64,000 nucleotides of DNA from RYN-122 sp963761655 (GCA_963761655.1 CAVXHI010000001.1:124001-188000); one strand, 5' to 3'; counted from the first letter of the stretch, positions 8,029 through 16,405 are shown. Notes: generated by a model from the sequence alone, not told the origin. Numbers and translations are program-made.

Positions 8029-8559
8029 CTACCCGGCAGCGAGCCGCTGCAGCTCGAGGGCCACGACGTCGGCGACGTCGCACGTCAGCGACACCTGCGC
8101 CTGCGTCCACGCGCGCGGCGCCGGGGAGTAGGCGCAGAGCGCACCGAGGACGGTGCCGTCGGCGAAGCGCAGCGGGACGCCCAGGTAGGACCCGACGACG
8201 CCGCTCGTCACGGGCAGGAGGTCGGCGAGCCAGGGGTGCAGCCGGGCGTCGGCCGCGACCAGGACGTCGCCCGACAGCACCGTCACGGTGCACAGGCTGT
8301 CCTCGAGCGCGGTCTGCCCGGTGGTGCAGCGGTCACCGGTGCCGTGCACGGCCAGGGACGTCTGCGCCTGCGCCAGCAGCGAGAGCTGGGCGTCGTCGGT
8401 GCCGGCGGTGCGGGCGGCCAGCCGGACCAGCCCCGCCAGCAGCGGGCTGTCCCCGACCCGGGCCGCCAGCGCGTCGACGCGGGCGGCGCGGTCGGAACCG
8501 CGCAGCGCCGCGACGTCGGGGAGCCCGGAGGCGCGGCGCACGTCCGCCGGTCGGGTCAC
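8029..8559 (-). CDS. GAF-domain protein
   Basis: 176 residues. One GAF sensor domain fills residues ~40-176: LAARTAGTDDAQLSLL, EDSLCTVTVLSGDVLVAAD, LGVPLRFADGTVLGALCAYS. GAF domains bind small ligands, haem or cyclic nucleotides, or sense redox state. The Cys in DSLC and GALC are positions often seen in actinobacterial free-standing GAF proteins, but no ligand can be named. No output domain is fused. It converges on the AAC(2')-like gene with one base between stops (8027/8029). Confidence 0.8.
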   Translation of the reverse strand: MTRPADVRRASGLPDVAALRGSDRAARVDALAARVGDSPLLAGLVRLAARTAGTDDAQLSLLAQAQTSLAVHGTGDRCTTGQTALEDSLCTVTVLSGDVLVAADARLHPWLADLLPVTSGVVGSYLGVPLRFADGTVLGALCAYSPAPRAWTQAQVSLTCDVADVVALELQRLAAG

Positions 8560-8659
8560 GGGCTGCTCCTCCCATGCTGGGGGCGCCCCGGCGGGGTCGG
8601 GGTTCGACGACGGCCCCGCCGGGGGCCTGGTGCGAGGGTGATCACCGCGGCGGCGGCGG

Positions 8660-9067
8660 TCAAGGGACCCGCCGGACCTCCTGCAGGAGCCACCCGTTGC
8701 CGTCGGGGTCGGAGAACGGTGCGAACGTCGCGTAGCTGGCCCGCTCCGGGTGCAGCCCGGGCGCCTGCCCGCCGGCGCCGAAGTGGTGCGGCTCCTCCAC
8801 CGGGACGCCCCGGGCGAGCAGCTCCTCGCGGGCGGCCGCGACGTCCTCCACGACCAGGTGCAACCCGGACACCGACCCGGCCGACGCCTCGTTGCGCATG
8901 AGGGCGATCGCGCAGGACGACCCGGGCGGGGACACCTGCACGACCCGGAAGTCGGGCCCGGCGGAGTGGTCGACGTCGACGTGCCACCCGCAGGCGTCCT
9001 CGTAGAAGGCCTTCGCCCGGTCGACGTCGCTCACGGGCAGCACGACGAGCTGGAGCTTCATGTCCAC
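8660..9067 (-). CDS. VOC-family (glyoxalase/bleomycin-resistance fold) protein
   Basis: 135 residues from GTG 9067. Two beta-alpha-beta-beta-beta units: LQLVVLPVSDVDRAKAFYED then GLHLVVEDVAAAREELLARG, ending FSDPDGNGWLLQEV, the usual C-terminal VOC metal-ligand strand. These proteins use a divalent metal for isomerase, dioxygenase or drug-binding roles; no substrate is indicated. The start is chosen because AGGAG lies seven bases upstream of GTG 9067, while the internal ATG at 9061 is 13 bases from it. It follows the Nudix gene with a two-base gap and is likely co-transcribed. Confidence 0.8.
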   Translation of the reverse strand: MDMKLQLVVLPVSDVDRAKAFYEDACGWHVDVDHSAGPDFRVVQVSPPGSSCAIALMRNEASAGSVSGLHLVVEDVAAAREELLARGVPVEEPHHFGAGGQAPGLHPERASYATFAPFSDPDGNGWLLQEVRRVP

Positions 9068-9069
9068 GG

Positions 9070-9570
9070 TCAGGCTCCTGCCTGCAGGCCGGCCCGCACG
9101 AAGGCCGGGAGGTCGGGGACGGCGCCGTCGGGCAGGGCGTCGACGGGGAACCAGCGGACGTCGTCGCTCTCGTCGCTGACCGTCGTCGCGGCGCCGTCGG
9201 GGGCGAGGACGAGGAAGCGGACGTCGAGGTGGTCGCGCTGCCCGCAGGGGGCGGGGTGGCGGTCGAGGGAGAACGGGACGCCGGTGGCGAGGCGCAGCGA
9301 GGCGACCCCCGTCTCCTCGACGGCCTCGCGCAGGGCCGCGGCCGCGAGCGACGCGTCCTCGGGCTCGAGGTGCCCACCGGGCTGCATCCACAGCCGGACC
9401 TTCTTGTGCAGCACCAGCAGGACGTTCTCGCGGGAGGCGTCCAGGACCAGGGCGGACGCCGTCAGGTGGTCGGGTCCGTCCGTCTTGGCCAGGGCGCCGG
9501 CCCGGGCCGCGGCCAGGAAGTCGTCGCGCAGCGGGGAGTCGACCTCCGCCAGCTCCTGCACGGGGTTCAC
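9070..9570 (-). CDS. Nudix hydrolase
   Basis: 166 residues. A complete Nudix box is visible: GGHLEPEDASLAAAALREAV followed by EETGV (G-x5-E-x7-REUxEExGU), preceded by VLLVLHKKVRLWMQPGG. Nudix enzymes hydrolyse nucleoside diphosphates linked to another moiety, with Mg2+ or Mn2+. The W-M-Q-P-G-G variant is typical of small actinobacterial nucleotide-sanitising members. The GTG start overlaps the stop of the cwlM-like gene (GTGA). Because of an indel in cwlM, the upstream peptidoglycan-binding frame now runs into this frame without a stop, giving an artificial 538-residue reading frame. Confidence 0.85.
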   Translation of the reverse strand: MNPVQELAEVDSPLRDDFLAAARAGALAKTDGPDHLTASALVLDASRENVLLVLHKKVRLWMQPGGHLEPEDASLAAAALREAVEETGVASLRLATGVPFSLDRHPAPCGQRDHLDVRFLVLAPDGAATTVSDESDDVRWFPVDALPDGAVPDLPAFVRAGLQAGA

Positions 9571-10686
9571 CGCAGCACGGCCAGGTCGGCGAGCCGCAGG
9601 GCGCCGGTGGGCTGGTCGAGGTCGGGCGGGAGGTACAGCCGCTGGACGGCGACGAGCAGGGCCTCGGCGACGGTGTCGCGGAAGGCGGGGTCGGCGAGGC
9701 GGGCGGCGTCGTCGGGGCTGGTGAGGTGGCCGAGCTCGAGCCGGACCGCGGGCATCCGGGTCAGCCGCAGGATCTCCCAGGTCTTGCCGTGGACCCGGCA
9801 GTCGAGCAGCCCGGTCCGGGCGACGACCTCGCGCTGGACGAGCGACGCGAGCTGCTCCCCGACCGTGCTCGTGACGCCGCTGCCGGTGCCGAAGTGGTAG
9901 CTGGCCACGCCCTGCGGCCGCGCGGAGGTGGCGCGGTCGACGTGCAGGCTCACCAGCAGGTCGGCGCCGATCTCGTTGGCGAAGGCGGCCCGCTCGGCGT
10001 CGGACGGGCAGTCGTGCGCGCCCCGCGACAGGTGGGCCCGGACGCCGGACGCGGTGAGGCGCCCCTCGAGGCGCTGGGCGAGGTCGAGGGCGAGGTCGGC
10101 CTCGTCCAGCCCGTGACCGGTGGCGCCGCGGTCCGCCCCGCCGTGGCCGGGGTCGAGCACCACGGTCTTCCCGACCAGGGAGCACCCCGGACCGGTGCAG
10201 CTGCTCGGACTCGCGCAGCATCCCGGGGCGCCCGCCGGTGACGAGCCGCCCGAGCTGCTTGAGGTCGCGCAGGGTGGCCGGCCCGCAGGTGCCGTCCGCC
10301 ACCAGGCCGCGCTCGCGCTGGTAGGCCCGCAGGGCCTCGGTGGTCCGGATGCCGAAGATGCCGTCGACCCGCCCGACGACGTACCCGAGCTCGGCCAGCC
10401 GCTCCTGGAGCATCGCGACGTCGTCGCCGGTGAACGGACGGCTCGCCAGGGACAGCAGCCGGTCGCCGAGCTTCCAGCGGGCGGCGTTCAGCGCCCGGTA
10501 GGTCTCGTCGCCGACGATCCCGTCGACGGACAGTCCCCGCTGCTGCTGGAACGCGCGGAGCGCGCGGTCGGTGTCGTCGCCGAAGCTGCCGGTGACGGCG
10601 TCGGCGTCGAGCAGGCCCAGCCCCGAGAGCGTGCTCTGCACCTCGAGGACCGCGGGGCCGGAGCTCCCGCGTCGGTACAGCTGCAT
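9567..10686 (-). CDS. cwlM: CwlM-type N-acetylmuramoyl-L-alanine amidase homologue with a 1-base frameshift
   Basis: Two peptidoglycan-binding-1 repeats (MQLYRRGSSGPAVLEVQ..., then DDVAMLQERLAELGYVVGRV...) are followed by an Amidase_3 domain with zinc/catalytic positions in LDPGHGG, the Glu of DEADLALDL, the His of VSLHVD and the Glu of RLELGHLTSP. This architecture and the place next to trxA/trxB match M. tuberculosis CwlM (Rv3915), an essential regulator of MurA and peptidoglycan precursor flux that is cytoplasmic despite its amidase fold; there is no signal peptide here either. The gene spans 1120 bases (3n+1): reading frame changes at the CCCC run 10185-10188. Removing one base restores HRSG-C-SLVGKTVVLDPGHGG and a 372-residue protein. 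Orthologues are essential, so a sequence error is likelier than a pseudogene. Confidence 0.85.
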
Positions 10687-10712
10687 CCGGTCACTCTAGG
10701 GCGGACAGCACG

Positions 10713-10744
10713 ACGCCCGGCTCTCCTCGCGGGGAGCCGGGCGT
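10713..10744 (-). terminator. Hairpin terminator after trxA
   Basis: 14-bp stem with one wobble pair (10713-10726 with 10731-10744) around TCGC, located 13 bases past the trxA stop on the minus strand and before the cwlM start. It ends the trxB-trxA transcript. Confidence 0.75.
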
Positions 10745-10756
10745 GGTGGACCGGTG

Positions 10757-11083
10757 CTACAGGAAGGCCTCGAGGTCCTTGAGGATCGCGGCCTTCGGCT
10801 TCGCGCCGACGATCTGCTTGACGATCTTGCCGCCCTGGAACACGGCCATGGTCGGGATCGACATGATCGAGTAGTCGCGGGCGGTGCCGGGGTTCTCGTC
10901 GATGTTGAGCTTCACGATGGAGAGCTTCTCGGCGTTCTCGCCCGCGATCTCCTCGAGCACGGGGGCGACCATCTTGCACGGCCCGCACCACTCGGCCCAG
11001 AAGTCGACGAGCACGGGCTTGTCGCTCTGCAGGACGTCGGCGGTGAAGCTGGCGTCGGTGACGGTCTTGGTGTTGGCGCCCAT
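10757..11083 (-). CDS. trxA: Thioredoxin
   Basis: 108 residues, the standard thioredoxin length. The active site is FWAEWCGPCKM, and the cis-proline loop is SIPTMAVFQGG. It reduces protein disulfides in the cytoplasm with electrons from the thioredoxin reductase encoded just upstream on the same strand. The trxB-trxA gap is about 60 bases. The ATG at 11083 gives the conventional N-terminus MGANTKTVTDASF. Orthologous in position to M. tuberculosis trxC. Confidence 0.97.
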   Translation of the reverse strand: MGANTKTVTDASFTADVLQSDKPVLVDFWAEWCGPCKMVAPVLEEIAGENAEKLSIVKLNIDENPGTARDYSIMSIPTMAVFQGGKIVKQIVGAKPKAAILKDLEAFL

Positions 11084-11142
11084 GATCTGGTGCTCCTCGG
11101 GGTCGCGGGGTGGTACTGGGGAGAACAGGCGTCGGGAGCCTG

Positions 11143-12093
11143 TTATGCCATCTTCTCGGCGTCCTCCTGGGCGGCGAGCCAGCGCTCGGCGTCCAGGGCG
11201 GCCGCGCAGCCGCTGCCCGCGGCGGTGACGGCCTGGCGGTAGGTGTGGTCGACGAGGTCGCCGGCCGCGAAGACGCCGGGCAGGTTGGTGCGGGTGCTGT
11301 GGGCCTCGTGCTTGACGACGTAGCCCTCGGCGTCGAGCTCGACCTGGCCCTTGACCAGCTCGCTGCGCGGGTCGTGCCCGACGGCGACGAACAGGCCGGT
11401 CGCGGCCAGCTCGCCCTTCTCGCCGGTCTTGAGGTTCTCGATCCGGAGCTTCTCGAGCTTCGTCTCGCCGACGGCCTCGGTGACGACCGTGTCCCACAGG
11501 AAGCGCATCTTCGGGTTGGTCATCGCCCGCTCCTGCATGATCTTGCTGGCGCGCAGGGTGTCGCGGCGGTGCACGAGGGTCACGGTGTCGGCGAAGCGGG
11601 TGAGGAAGGTGGCCTCCTCGAGCGCGCTGTCACCGCCCCCGACGACGACGATGTCCTGGCCGCGGAAGAAGAACCCGTCGCAGGTGGCGCACCACGAGAC
11701 GCCCCGGCCGGACAGCTCCTGCTCACCGGGGATGCCGAGGTTGCGGTAGGCGGAGCCGGTGGCCAGCACGACGGTCTTCGCCCGGTACTCGGTCGCCCCG
11801 ACCGTGACGGTCTTGGGGTCCGAGGTGAGGTCGACCGAGGTGACGTCGTCGGTGACGAGCTCGGCCCCGAAGCGCTCGGCCTGCTTGCGCAGGTTGTCCA
11901 TCAGCTCGGGGCCCATGACGCCGTCGGGGAAGCCGGGGAAGTTCTCGACGTCGGTGGTGTTCATGAGCGCGCCACCGGCCGTGACGGCGCCCTCGAAGAC
12001 GAGCGGCGCGAGGCCGGCCCGGGCCAGGTAGATCGCGGCCGTGTAGCCCGAGGGGCCCGAGCCGATCACGATGGCGTTGCGGACGTCGGTCAC
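11143..12093 (-). CDS. trxB: Thioredoxin-disulfide reductase
   Basis: 316 residues from GTG 12093. It is an FAD/NADPH enzyme that reduces thioredoxin. FAD fingerprint IGSGPSGYTAAIYLARAG, redox-active SWCATCDGFFF, NADPH fingerprint VVGGGDSALEEATFL, and a C-terminal FAD contact GVFAAGDLVDHTYRQ. An in-frame ATG lies seven codons upstream (12114), but GTG 12093 has GAGGGG six bases ahead and yields the family-standard start MTDVRNAIVIGSG. A SigR/SigH-like promoter just upstream would put the transcript start at about the ATG, which also favours the GTG. Operon with trxA. Confidence 0.96.
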   Translation of the reverse strand: MTDVRNAIVIGSGPSGYTAAIYLARAGLAPLVFEGAVTAGGALMNTTDVENFPGFPDGVMGPELMDNLRKQAERFGAELVTDDVTSVDLTSDPKTVTVGATEYRAKTVVLATGSAYRNLGIPGEQELSGRGVSWCATCDGFFFRGQDIVVVGGGDSALEEATFLTRFADTVTLVHRRDTLRASKIMQERAMTNPKMRFLWDTVVTEAVGETKLEKLRIENLKTGEKGELAATGLFVAVGHDPRSELVKGQVELDAEGYVVKHEAHSTRTNLPGVFAAGDLVDHTYRQAVTAAGSGCAAALDAERWLAAQEDAEKMA

Positions 12094-12122
12094 GGCGTGC
12101 CCCTCGGTGGTCATGCGGGTGG

Positions 12123-12148
12123 AACGCTCGACAGTAGGGCCGCCTTCC
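12123..12148 (-). promoter_or_regulatory. Candidate SigR/SigH-type disulfide-stress promoter for trxBA
   Basis: On the minus strand GGAAG is followed after exactly 18 bases by GTT. The consensus of actinobacterial SigR/SigH promoters is GGAAT/C-N18-GTT, and trxBA is a classic target in Streptomyces and mycobacteria. One mismatch is at the fifth -35 base. The position, about 30 bases before the GTG start, fits. Confidence 0.5.
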
Positions 12149-12168
12149 CGTCGTGACAGGCTCGGGGC

Positions 12169-12675
12169 GTGGAGACGACCACCTGCCCGGTGCACCCCGC
12201 GCGCCCGGCCGTGGACGCCTGCCCGGTCTGCGCCCGACCCCGGTGCGGTCCCGACGCCGACACCGCTCCCGGCGGGGGCTGCGCCGCCTGCCTCGGCCGG
12301 GGCGCGGCTCCCCGGACCCGGTCGCCCGAGCCCCTGGAGCTGCTGCTGCGGGCCTGCCTCGCCGCCTACGCCGCGGCCGTCGGGATGGCCTTCGTGGTCA
12401 GCGAGTACGTCGGGGCGGGGCTGTTCGCCTACGTCACCCCGTTCCTGCTGGGTGTCCTGACGGGCGAGGCGGCGCAGCGGGCGGTCGGGACGGTGCGCCC
12501 GGACCGGGGCGTCCGCGGCCTCGCGGTCGGACTGGCTGTCGCCGGGACCGCCGTCGGCTTCCTGCTCGAGGGCAGCGCGGGGCTGGCGTCCGCCGGGGTC
12601 GTGCCGTCCTACGCCGCCGCGGCCGCCGGGGCGCTGCTGTGGACCGCCCCGCCGAAAGGTCAGGCCCGCGGCTGA
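12169..12675 (+). CDS. Membrane protein with N-terminal Cys-rich (B-box-like) zinc ribbon
   Basis: 168 residues from GTG 12169. The first 45 residues hold two C-x2-C half sites and further Cys/His (CPVHP, CPVCARPRC, CAACLGRG), typical of a small zinc-binding ribbon that precedes membrane domains. After it come about four hydrophobic segments (ACLAAYAAAVGMAFVV, GLFAYVTPFLLGVL, LAVGLAVAGTAVGFLL, VVPSYAAAAAGALLW). It is divergent from trxB and converges on the anti-sigma gene with a 16-base 3' overlap. The function is unknown. Confidence 0.65.
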   Translation: METTTCPVHPARPAVDACPVCARPRCGPDADTAPGGGCAACLGRGAAPRTRSPEPLELLLRACLAAYAAAVGMAFVVSEYVGAGLFAYVTPFLLGVLTGEAAQRAVGTVRPDRGVRGLAVGLAVAGTAVGFLLEGSAGLASAGVVPSYAAAAAGALLWTAPPKGQARG

Positions 12676-13529
12676 CGCGTGAAGAACAGCGTCTGGTCGT
12701 CCCCGGCGGTGCAGCCCGCGGCCACGACGAAGACGTCGACCTTGTCCGTCGCGACCGTCGGCAGCACGACGGCGAGGGCCGGCTGCCCCTTCCAGCGGGC
12801 GTAGTCGAGGGCCAGCGGGACGACGTCGCTGTCCGGGCCGGTGAGCTCGGCGAGACAGCCCGCCAGCTGGGCGGGGTCGCGCAGCCGGGCCAGCGGGTCG
12901 ACGGCCGCGGCCGAGGGGGCAGCGGGCGCGGCCTGCGCCGCCGACCCGGCCCCGCCCGAACCGCTCCCGGCCGTCGTCCCGGCCGCGCCGTCCCCGGTCG
13001 TGGTCCCGAGCAGGAGGGGGAGCGCCCGGCCGACGCCGGCGGCGTCGGTGTAGTCGTTGCCGGAGGCCAGGACCGGCAGGTCGGCGGCCGGTGCGGAGGC
13101 GACCGCGGAGGTGGCGGCGTCCCCGGACCGGTCGGACCCGCTGCGCGTCAGGAACGCGCCGAGGCCCACCGTGACCAGGACGACCGCCGCGGCGGCCGCG
13201 AGGCCCGGTGCGTTCCGCCGGCGCGCTGCCCGGGGACGGAGCTCCGAGACGGTCCCCGGCAGCACGGTCGAGCCTGCCCCGCCGGCCCCGGGCGTCCGGG
13301 CCGGCAGCGCGGCCGACCGCAGCCGGTCCGCGAGGTCGGCCGGCGGGGGCGGCAGCGGCCGGGCCGCCTCGACGCGCAGCAGGGCCTCGACCTGGGTCGA
13401 GGCGGCGTCGAGGTCGGACAGGCGGCCGCTGCAGGCGGTGCAGGAGCCCACGTGGGCGACCGCTGCCGCGTCGCCCTCCCCGACGAGCAGGTCGGCGAGC
13501 ACGTCGAGGTCGAGGTGCTGCTCGCTCAT
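12660..13529 (-). CDS. Anti-sigma factor (zinc-associated, RsmA-like) with transmembrane segment
   Basis: 289 residues. The N-terminal ZAS domain has the H-x3-C-x2-C motif in AHVGSCTACSG; it would hold the adjacent sigma factor inactive. One transmembrane helix (APGLAAAAAVVLVTVGLGAFL) follows an Arg-rich stretch near residue 105, then an Ala/Gly-rich extracytoplasmic linker and a small C-terminal domain with two Cys (AGCLAEL, AAGCTAG). ATG 13529 has GGAGGAG upstream and overlaps the sigma-factor stop (ATGA). Position equals rsmA (Rv3912) beside sigM in mycobacteria. Long extracytoplasmic part may sense envelope state. Confidence 0.88.
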   Translation of the reverse strand: MSEQHLDLDVLADLLVGEGDAAAVAHVGSCTACSGRLSDLDAASTQVEALLRVEAARPLPPPPADLADRLRSAALPARTPGAGGAGSTVLPGTVSELRPRAARRRNAPGLAAAAAVVLVTVGLGAFLTRSGSDRSGDAATSAVASAPAADLPVLASGNDYTDAAGVGRALPLLLGTTTGDGAAGTTAGSGSGGAGSAAQAAPAAPSAAAVDPLARLRDPAQLAGCLAELTGPDSDVVPLALDYARWKGQPALAVVLPTVATDKVDVFVVAAGCTAGDDQTLFFTRQPRA

Positions 13530-14119
13530 GCTGCTCCTCCCGCCGGGTCCGTCCCGGGTGTGACGCGGCCCGGGGCCGGGACGTTCCGCAGGGTGCCCAG
13601 CGTCACGGCCAGCCGGGCCCGACCGCGCGAGCAGCGGCTCTTGACGGTGCCGACCGGGACGTCGAGGACCCGTGCCGCCTCCTCCACCGGCAGGCCGTGC
13701 AGGTCGACGAGCACGAGCGCGGCCCGCTGGTCCAGGGGGAGCGTGGCGAGGGCCGCCCGGACCGTCACGGCGTCGGCCGGGTCGGGTGCGGACGCCGGGA
13801 GGTCGGCGCCGTCGGGCAGGGGGACGGTCGGGCGGGACGCGGCACGGCGGGCCCGGTCCAGGCAGGCGTTCACCACGATCCGGTGCAGCCAGGTCGTGAC
13901 CTGCGCGTCCCCGCGGAACGCCGCCGCCCCCCGGTAGGCCGACAGCAGGCCGTCCTGCAGGGCGTCGGCCGCCTCCTCGCGGTCCCCGAGGGTGCGCAGC
14001 GCGACCGCCCACAGCCGGTCGCGGTGCCGCCGGACCAGCTCCCCGAACGCGTCGCCGTCGCCCTCGCCGGCCCGCCGCAGCAGGGCGCGGTCGTCGGCGG
14101 CGTCAGGCAGGTCGGGCAC
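13526..14119 (-). CDS. sigM: ECF RNA polymerase sigma factor SigM-like
   Basis: 197 residues from GTG 14119. Region 2: DAFGELVRRHRDRLWAVALR, DREEAADALQDGLLSAYR, AQVTTWLHRIVVNACLDRAR. Region 4: LPLDQRAALVLVDLHG and VEEAARVLDVPVGTVKSRCS. It directs RNA polymerase to stress promoters until captured by the anti-sigma factor encoded next (4-base overlap). Located 19 bases after the pseudokinase gene, inside the murJ-sigM-trx block, as in M. tuberculosis (Rv3911). The C-terminal extension after region 4 (about 25 Pro/Gly-rich residues) is unremarkable. Confidence 0.93.
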   Translation of the reverse strand: MPDLPDAADDRALLRRAGEGDGDAFGELVRRHRDRLWAVALRTLGDREEAADALQDGLLSAYRGAAAFRGDAQVTTWLHRIVVNACLDRARRAASRPTVPLPDGADLPASAPDPADAVTVRAALATLPLDQRAALVLVDLHGLPVEEAARVLDVPVGTVKSRCSRGRARLAVTLGTLRNVPAPGRVTPGTDPAGGAA

Positions 14120-14138
14120 GAGCCGGACCCTAGGGGCA

Positions 14139-15687
14139 TCAGCCCCGGACGAACCGCATCTCGTCGACGCCGACCCGGAACGAGCGGCCCTCCTGCGGGA
14201 GCGCGGTGACCCAGACCAGCCAGTACCGCGCCCTGGTGCCGGCCTTCGGCACGAGGCGCGGCTGCCGGCCCCCGCCGGTCGCGACGACGGGCAGCGCGGA
14301 GGCGTCGTCGCCGAGGGCGTCCGCGGCCCGGAGCTCGAACGTGGCGCCCGCGGCCGAGGCGTCGACCTCGACCCGGGCCAGCGACGTCGGCGCCTTGAGG
14401 TCGACCAGCAGCCCGACGCCGCTCTTGAGCCCGCCGAAGCTGGCGGTGCGGTAGCCCACGGTGTTCCAGGCGGTGGCGGCGTCGCCGTCGTAGGCGTTCG
14501 GGACCTCGCCGTCGGACTCGGCGCCGTCGCCCTCGGGGTCGTAGTCGTCGACGACGGCCTCCCGGCTGAGGTCCACGACGGCGGACCGGGCGGGGGCGGA
14601 GGCGCCCGGGGAGGTGTTCGTCGAGACGATCGCCTGCAGCGGGTCGTCCTCGGCCCGGAGCGTCCCCACGGAGGACCCGAGCCCGTAGAAGACGAGCCCG
14701 ATGACGAGCAGCAGGGCGGCCGACAGGACGTAGGGCGTGACGACCCGGACCGGCCGGGGGACGGCGGGGAGGCGCTCGCGGAGCGTCCGGCGGGGGGCCT
14801 CGGCGGGCCGTTCGGCCGGCAGCGCGGCTCGGCACGCGTCGGCGAGGGCGCGGGGCGTCGTGAGCACCGGGGCCGCGGCCGAGGTCGAGCGCGGCGACGA
14901 CCGCGAGGTCGAGGGGACGCGGCACGCCGGCGCGCACCTGCCGGGGGGACAGCGGCCGCCCGTCCGTGCGGGGGGCCGGAGGCAGGCCGCCCCCGCGGTC
15001 GACCTGGCCGGGCCAGACGCCGGTGAGCAGCGCGTAGGCCACCTCGGCGAGCGCCCGGGTGTCGGCCCGCACGCCGTCGGGGCCCTCCAGCGGCTGCTCC
15101 CCGTGCGTGACGGCCGCCAGGGCGGTGCCGGTGAGGCGCAGCCGGCCGTCAGGGGACAGCAGCAGGTTGCCGGGCGTGACCCGACCGTGGACCAGTCCGG
15201 CCTCGTGCACGGCCGTCAGCGCCTCCGCGGCCTGGTCGACGAGCGCGACCGCCTCACCGGCGGGGAGCGGACCGTCGGCCAGCACCTCGGCCAGCGGCCG
15301 CCCCTCGACCCACTCGCTGATGACGTACGCCGCCACGATCCGCAGCTCGCCGTCACGGCCGGGACGCTCCTCGAGGGCGGCGTCGTACGTGCGGGCCAGG
15401 CCCGGGGCGAGGACCGGGCCGGTGCGCGAGGCGGCGTCCAGGAAGGGCCGGGCGACGCCGGTGCGGGTCCGGGCGGCCAGGACCGTGACGGCGACCGTCC
15501 GCGCGAGCACCTCGTCGACGGCCCTCCACAGCACGGCGCTGCCGCCCGCCGCCCCCGGCAGGGCCTGCACCAGGCGGTAGCGGCCGGCCAGCAGGTCGCC
15601 CGCGCTGACCGGGCTCCGCTTCGGACCGGGGCCCGCGGCGTCGTCGTCGGGCTCGCTCACGGAGGAGGGGGTGCCCGGTGCGGACAC
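14139..15687 (-). CDS. Membrane pseudokinase partner of MurJ, with a 1-base frameshift
   Basis: Ser/Thr-kinase-like cytoplasmic domain (residues ~30-270), TM helix (PYVLSAALLLVIGLVFYGLG) and an extracytoplasmic beta-rich domain of ~200 residues. Catalytic residues are lost: HRD is HGR, the catalytic-loop Lys is Thr (TPGN), DFG is LTG and the VAIK lysine is Thr (VAVTVL), so it is a pseudokinase. In M. tuberculosis the same pseudokinase-TM-extracellular module is fused to MviN/MurJ (Rv3910), where PknB phosphorylation recruits FhaA; here it is a separate gene. The coding length is 1549 bases (3n+1). The frame breaks at the GGGG run 14869-14872; removing one base joins LGRGP to VLTTPRALADAC and gives 515 residues. 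GTG start with GAGGAGGT upstream. A sequence error is the likely cause. Confidence 0.82.
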
Positions 15688-15737
15688 ACGACCTCCTCGA
15701 GCGACGGGACAGGAGCCCAGAGCCTAGGGCTGCGCGC

Positions 15738-16190
15738 TCAGACGCGTCCGACGACGTAGTCGCTCGTGAAGATCTTGCGCTTGCGGACGTGGTCGCCGCT
15801 CTTCGGGGCGTCCCAGAACTGGCCTGCCCCGGCGTAGATGCCGACGTGCGTGATGCGGCCGCCGCTGCGCGTGAAGATGAGGTCGCCCGGCTGCTTGCTG
15901 GCCTTGGCGACGTGCCGGGTCGCGCTGTACTGCTGCGTGCTGGAGTGCGGCAGCGAGCGGCCGAGGCGGCCGAAGACGTAGCGGGTGTAGCCGCTGCAGT
16001 CGAAGCGGGTCGGGCCGGTGGCGCCGTACCGGTACGGGGCGCCGGCGTGGCGCGAGGCCTCGGCGACGGCCCGCGAGCCGGTCGTGGCGGCGTCGGCGGG
16101 GGCGGTCCCGACGAGGGTGAGCGGGGCGAGCAGCGCACCGACCAGACCGGTCAGCGTGAGGGCGCGCGAGGACAGCGTGGAGCAGGGCAC
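15738..16190 (-). CDS. Secreted NlpC/P60 peptidoglycan endopeptidase under c-di-AMP riboswitch
   Basis: 150 residues from GTG 16190 (AAGGAA ribosome-binding site in GGGAAGGAACGTCC). Sec signal peptide (RALTLTGLVGALLAPLTLVGT...ADA), then one NlpC/P60 domain: catalytic Cys in FDCSGYTRYVF, His in RITHVGIYAGAG, third residue region near FWDAPKSGDH. It cleaves the gamma-D-Glu-meso-DAP bond of stem peptides outside the membrane. A longer ORF starting at ATG 16271 lies inside the riboswitch aptamer and is rejected. Wall hydrolases controlled by ydaO riboswitches are typical of actinobacteria, linking turnover to c-di-AMP. Ends just before the pseudokinase promoter region. Confidence 0.9.
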   Translation of the reverse strand: MPCSTLSSRALTLTGLVGALLAPLTLVGTAPADAATTGSRAVAEASRHAGAPYRYGATGPTRFDCSGYTRYVFGRLGRSLPHSSTQQYSATRHVAKASKQPGDLIFTRSGGRITHVGIYAGAGQFWDAPKSGDHVRKRKIFTSDYVVGRV

Positions 16191-16207
16191 GGACGTTCCT
16201 TCCCGTA

Positions 16208-16405
16208 CGCCTGCGAGGTGAGCTGTCGGGTTCGGGCTGGAAGGTGCCCGGCACTCCTGGGAGTGCTTCACCCCGAGACGGCCGGCCCGCGAGGGCGGCG
16301 CGTCGTGGAGACCTGGGTCCCCCGCTCCTGCCCCTGGAGGTCTGGCTGCCGTCCGGCAGTCGTGTGGGGCGCCCTGGTGGTCGGGGGGCAGGACTCGGCG
16401 TTCCG
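16208..16405 (-). ncRNA. c-di-AMP (ydaO/yuaA) riboswitch
   Basis: The minus-strand leader of the NlpC/P60 gene carries the ordered ydaO core elements: CGCCGAGTCCTG at the 5' side, GCGGGGGACCC, CTCGGGGTGAAGCAC, and the hallmark 3' block CCGACAGCTCACCTCGCAGG ending 18-20 bases before the GTG. These match the conserved blocks of the c-di-AMP aptamer (GGGGGACC, CGGGGUGAA, CCGACAGCUAACCUCGCAGGCG). The family usually switches expression off when c-di-AMP is high. The expression platform probably sequesters the AAGGAA ribosome-binding site; no terminator hairpin is evident. Confidence 0.88.

Noticed and set aside
15738..16271. Longer NlpC/P60 start at ATG 16271
   Set aside because: The extra codons fall inside the ydaO riboswitch and put a Pro/Ser-rich stretch before the signal peptide; GTG 16190 has a proper ribosome-binding site.
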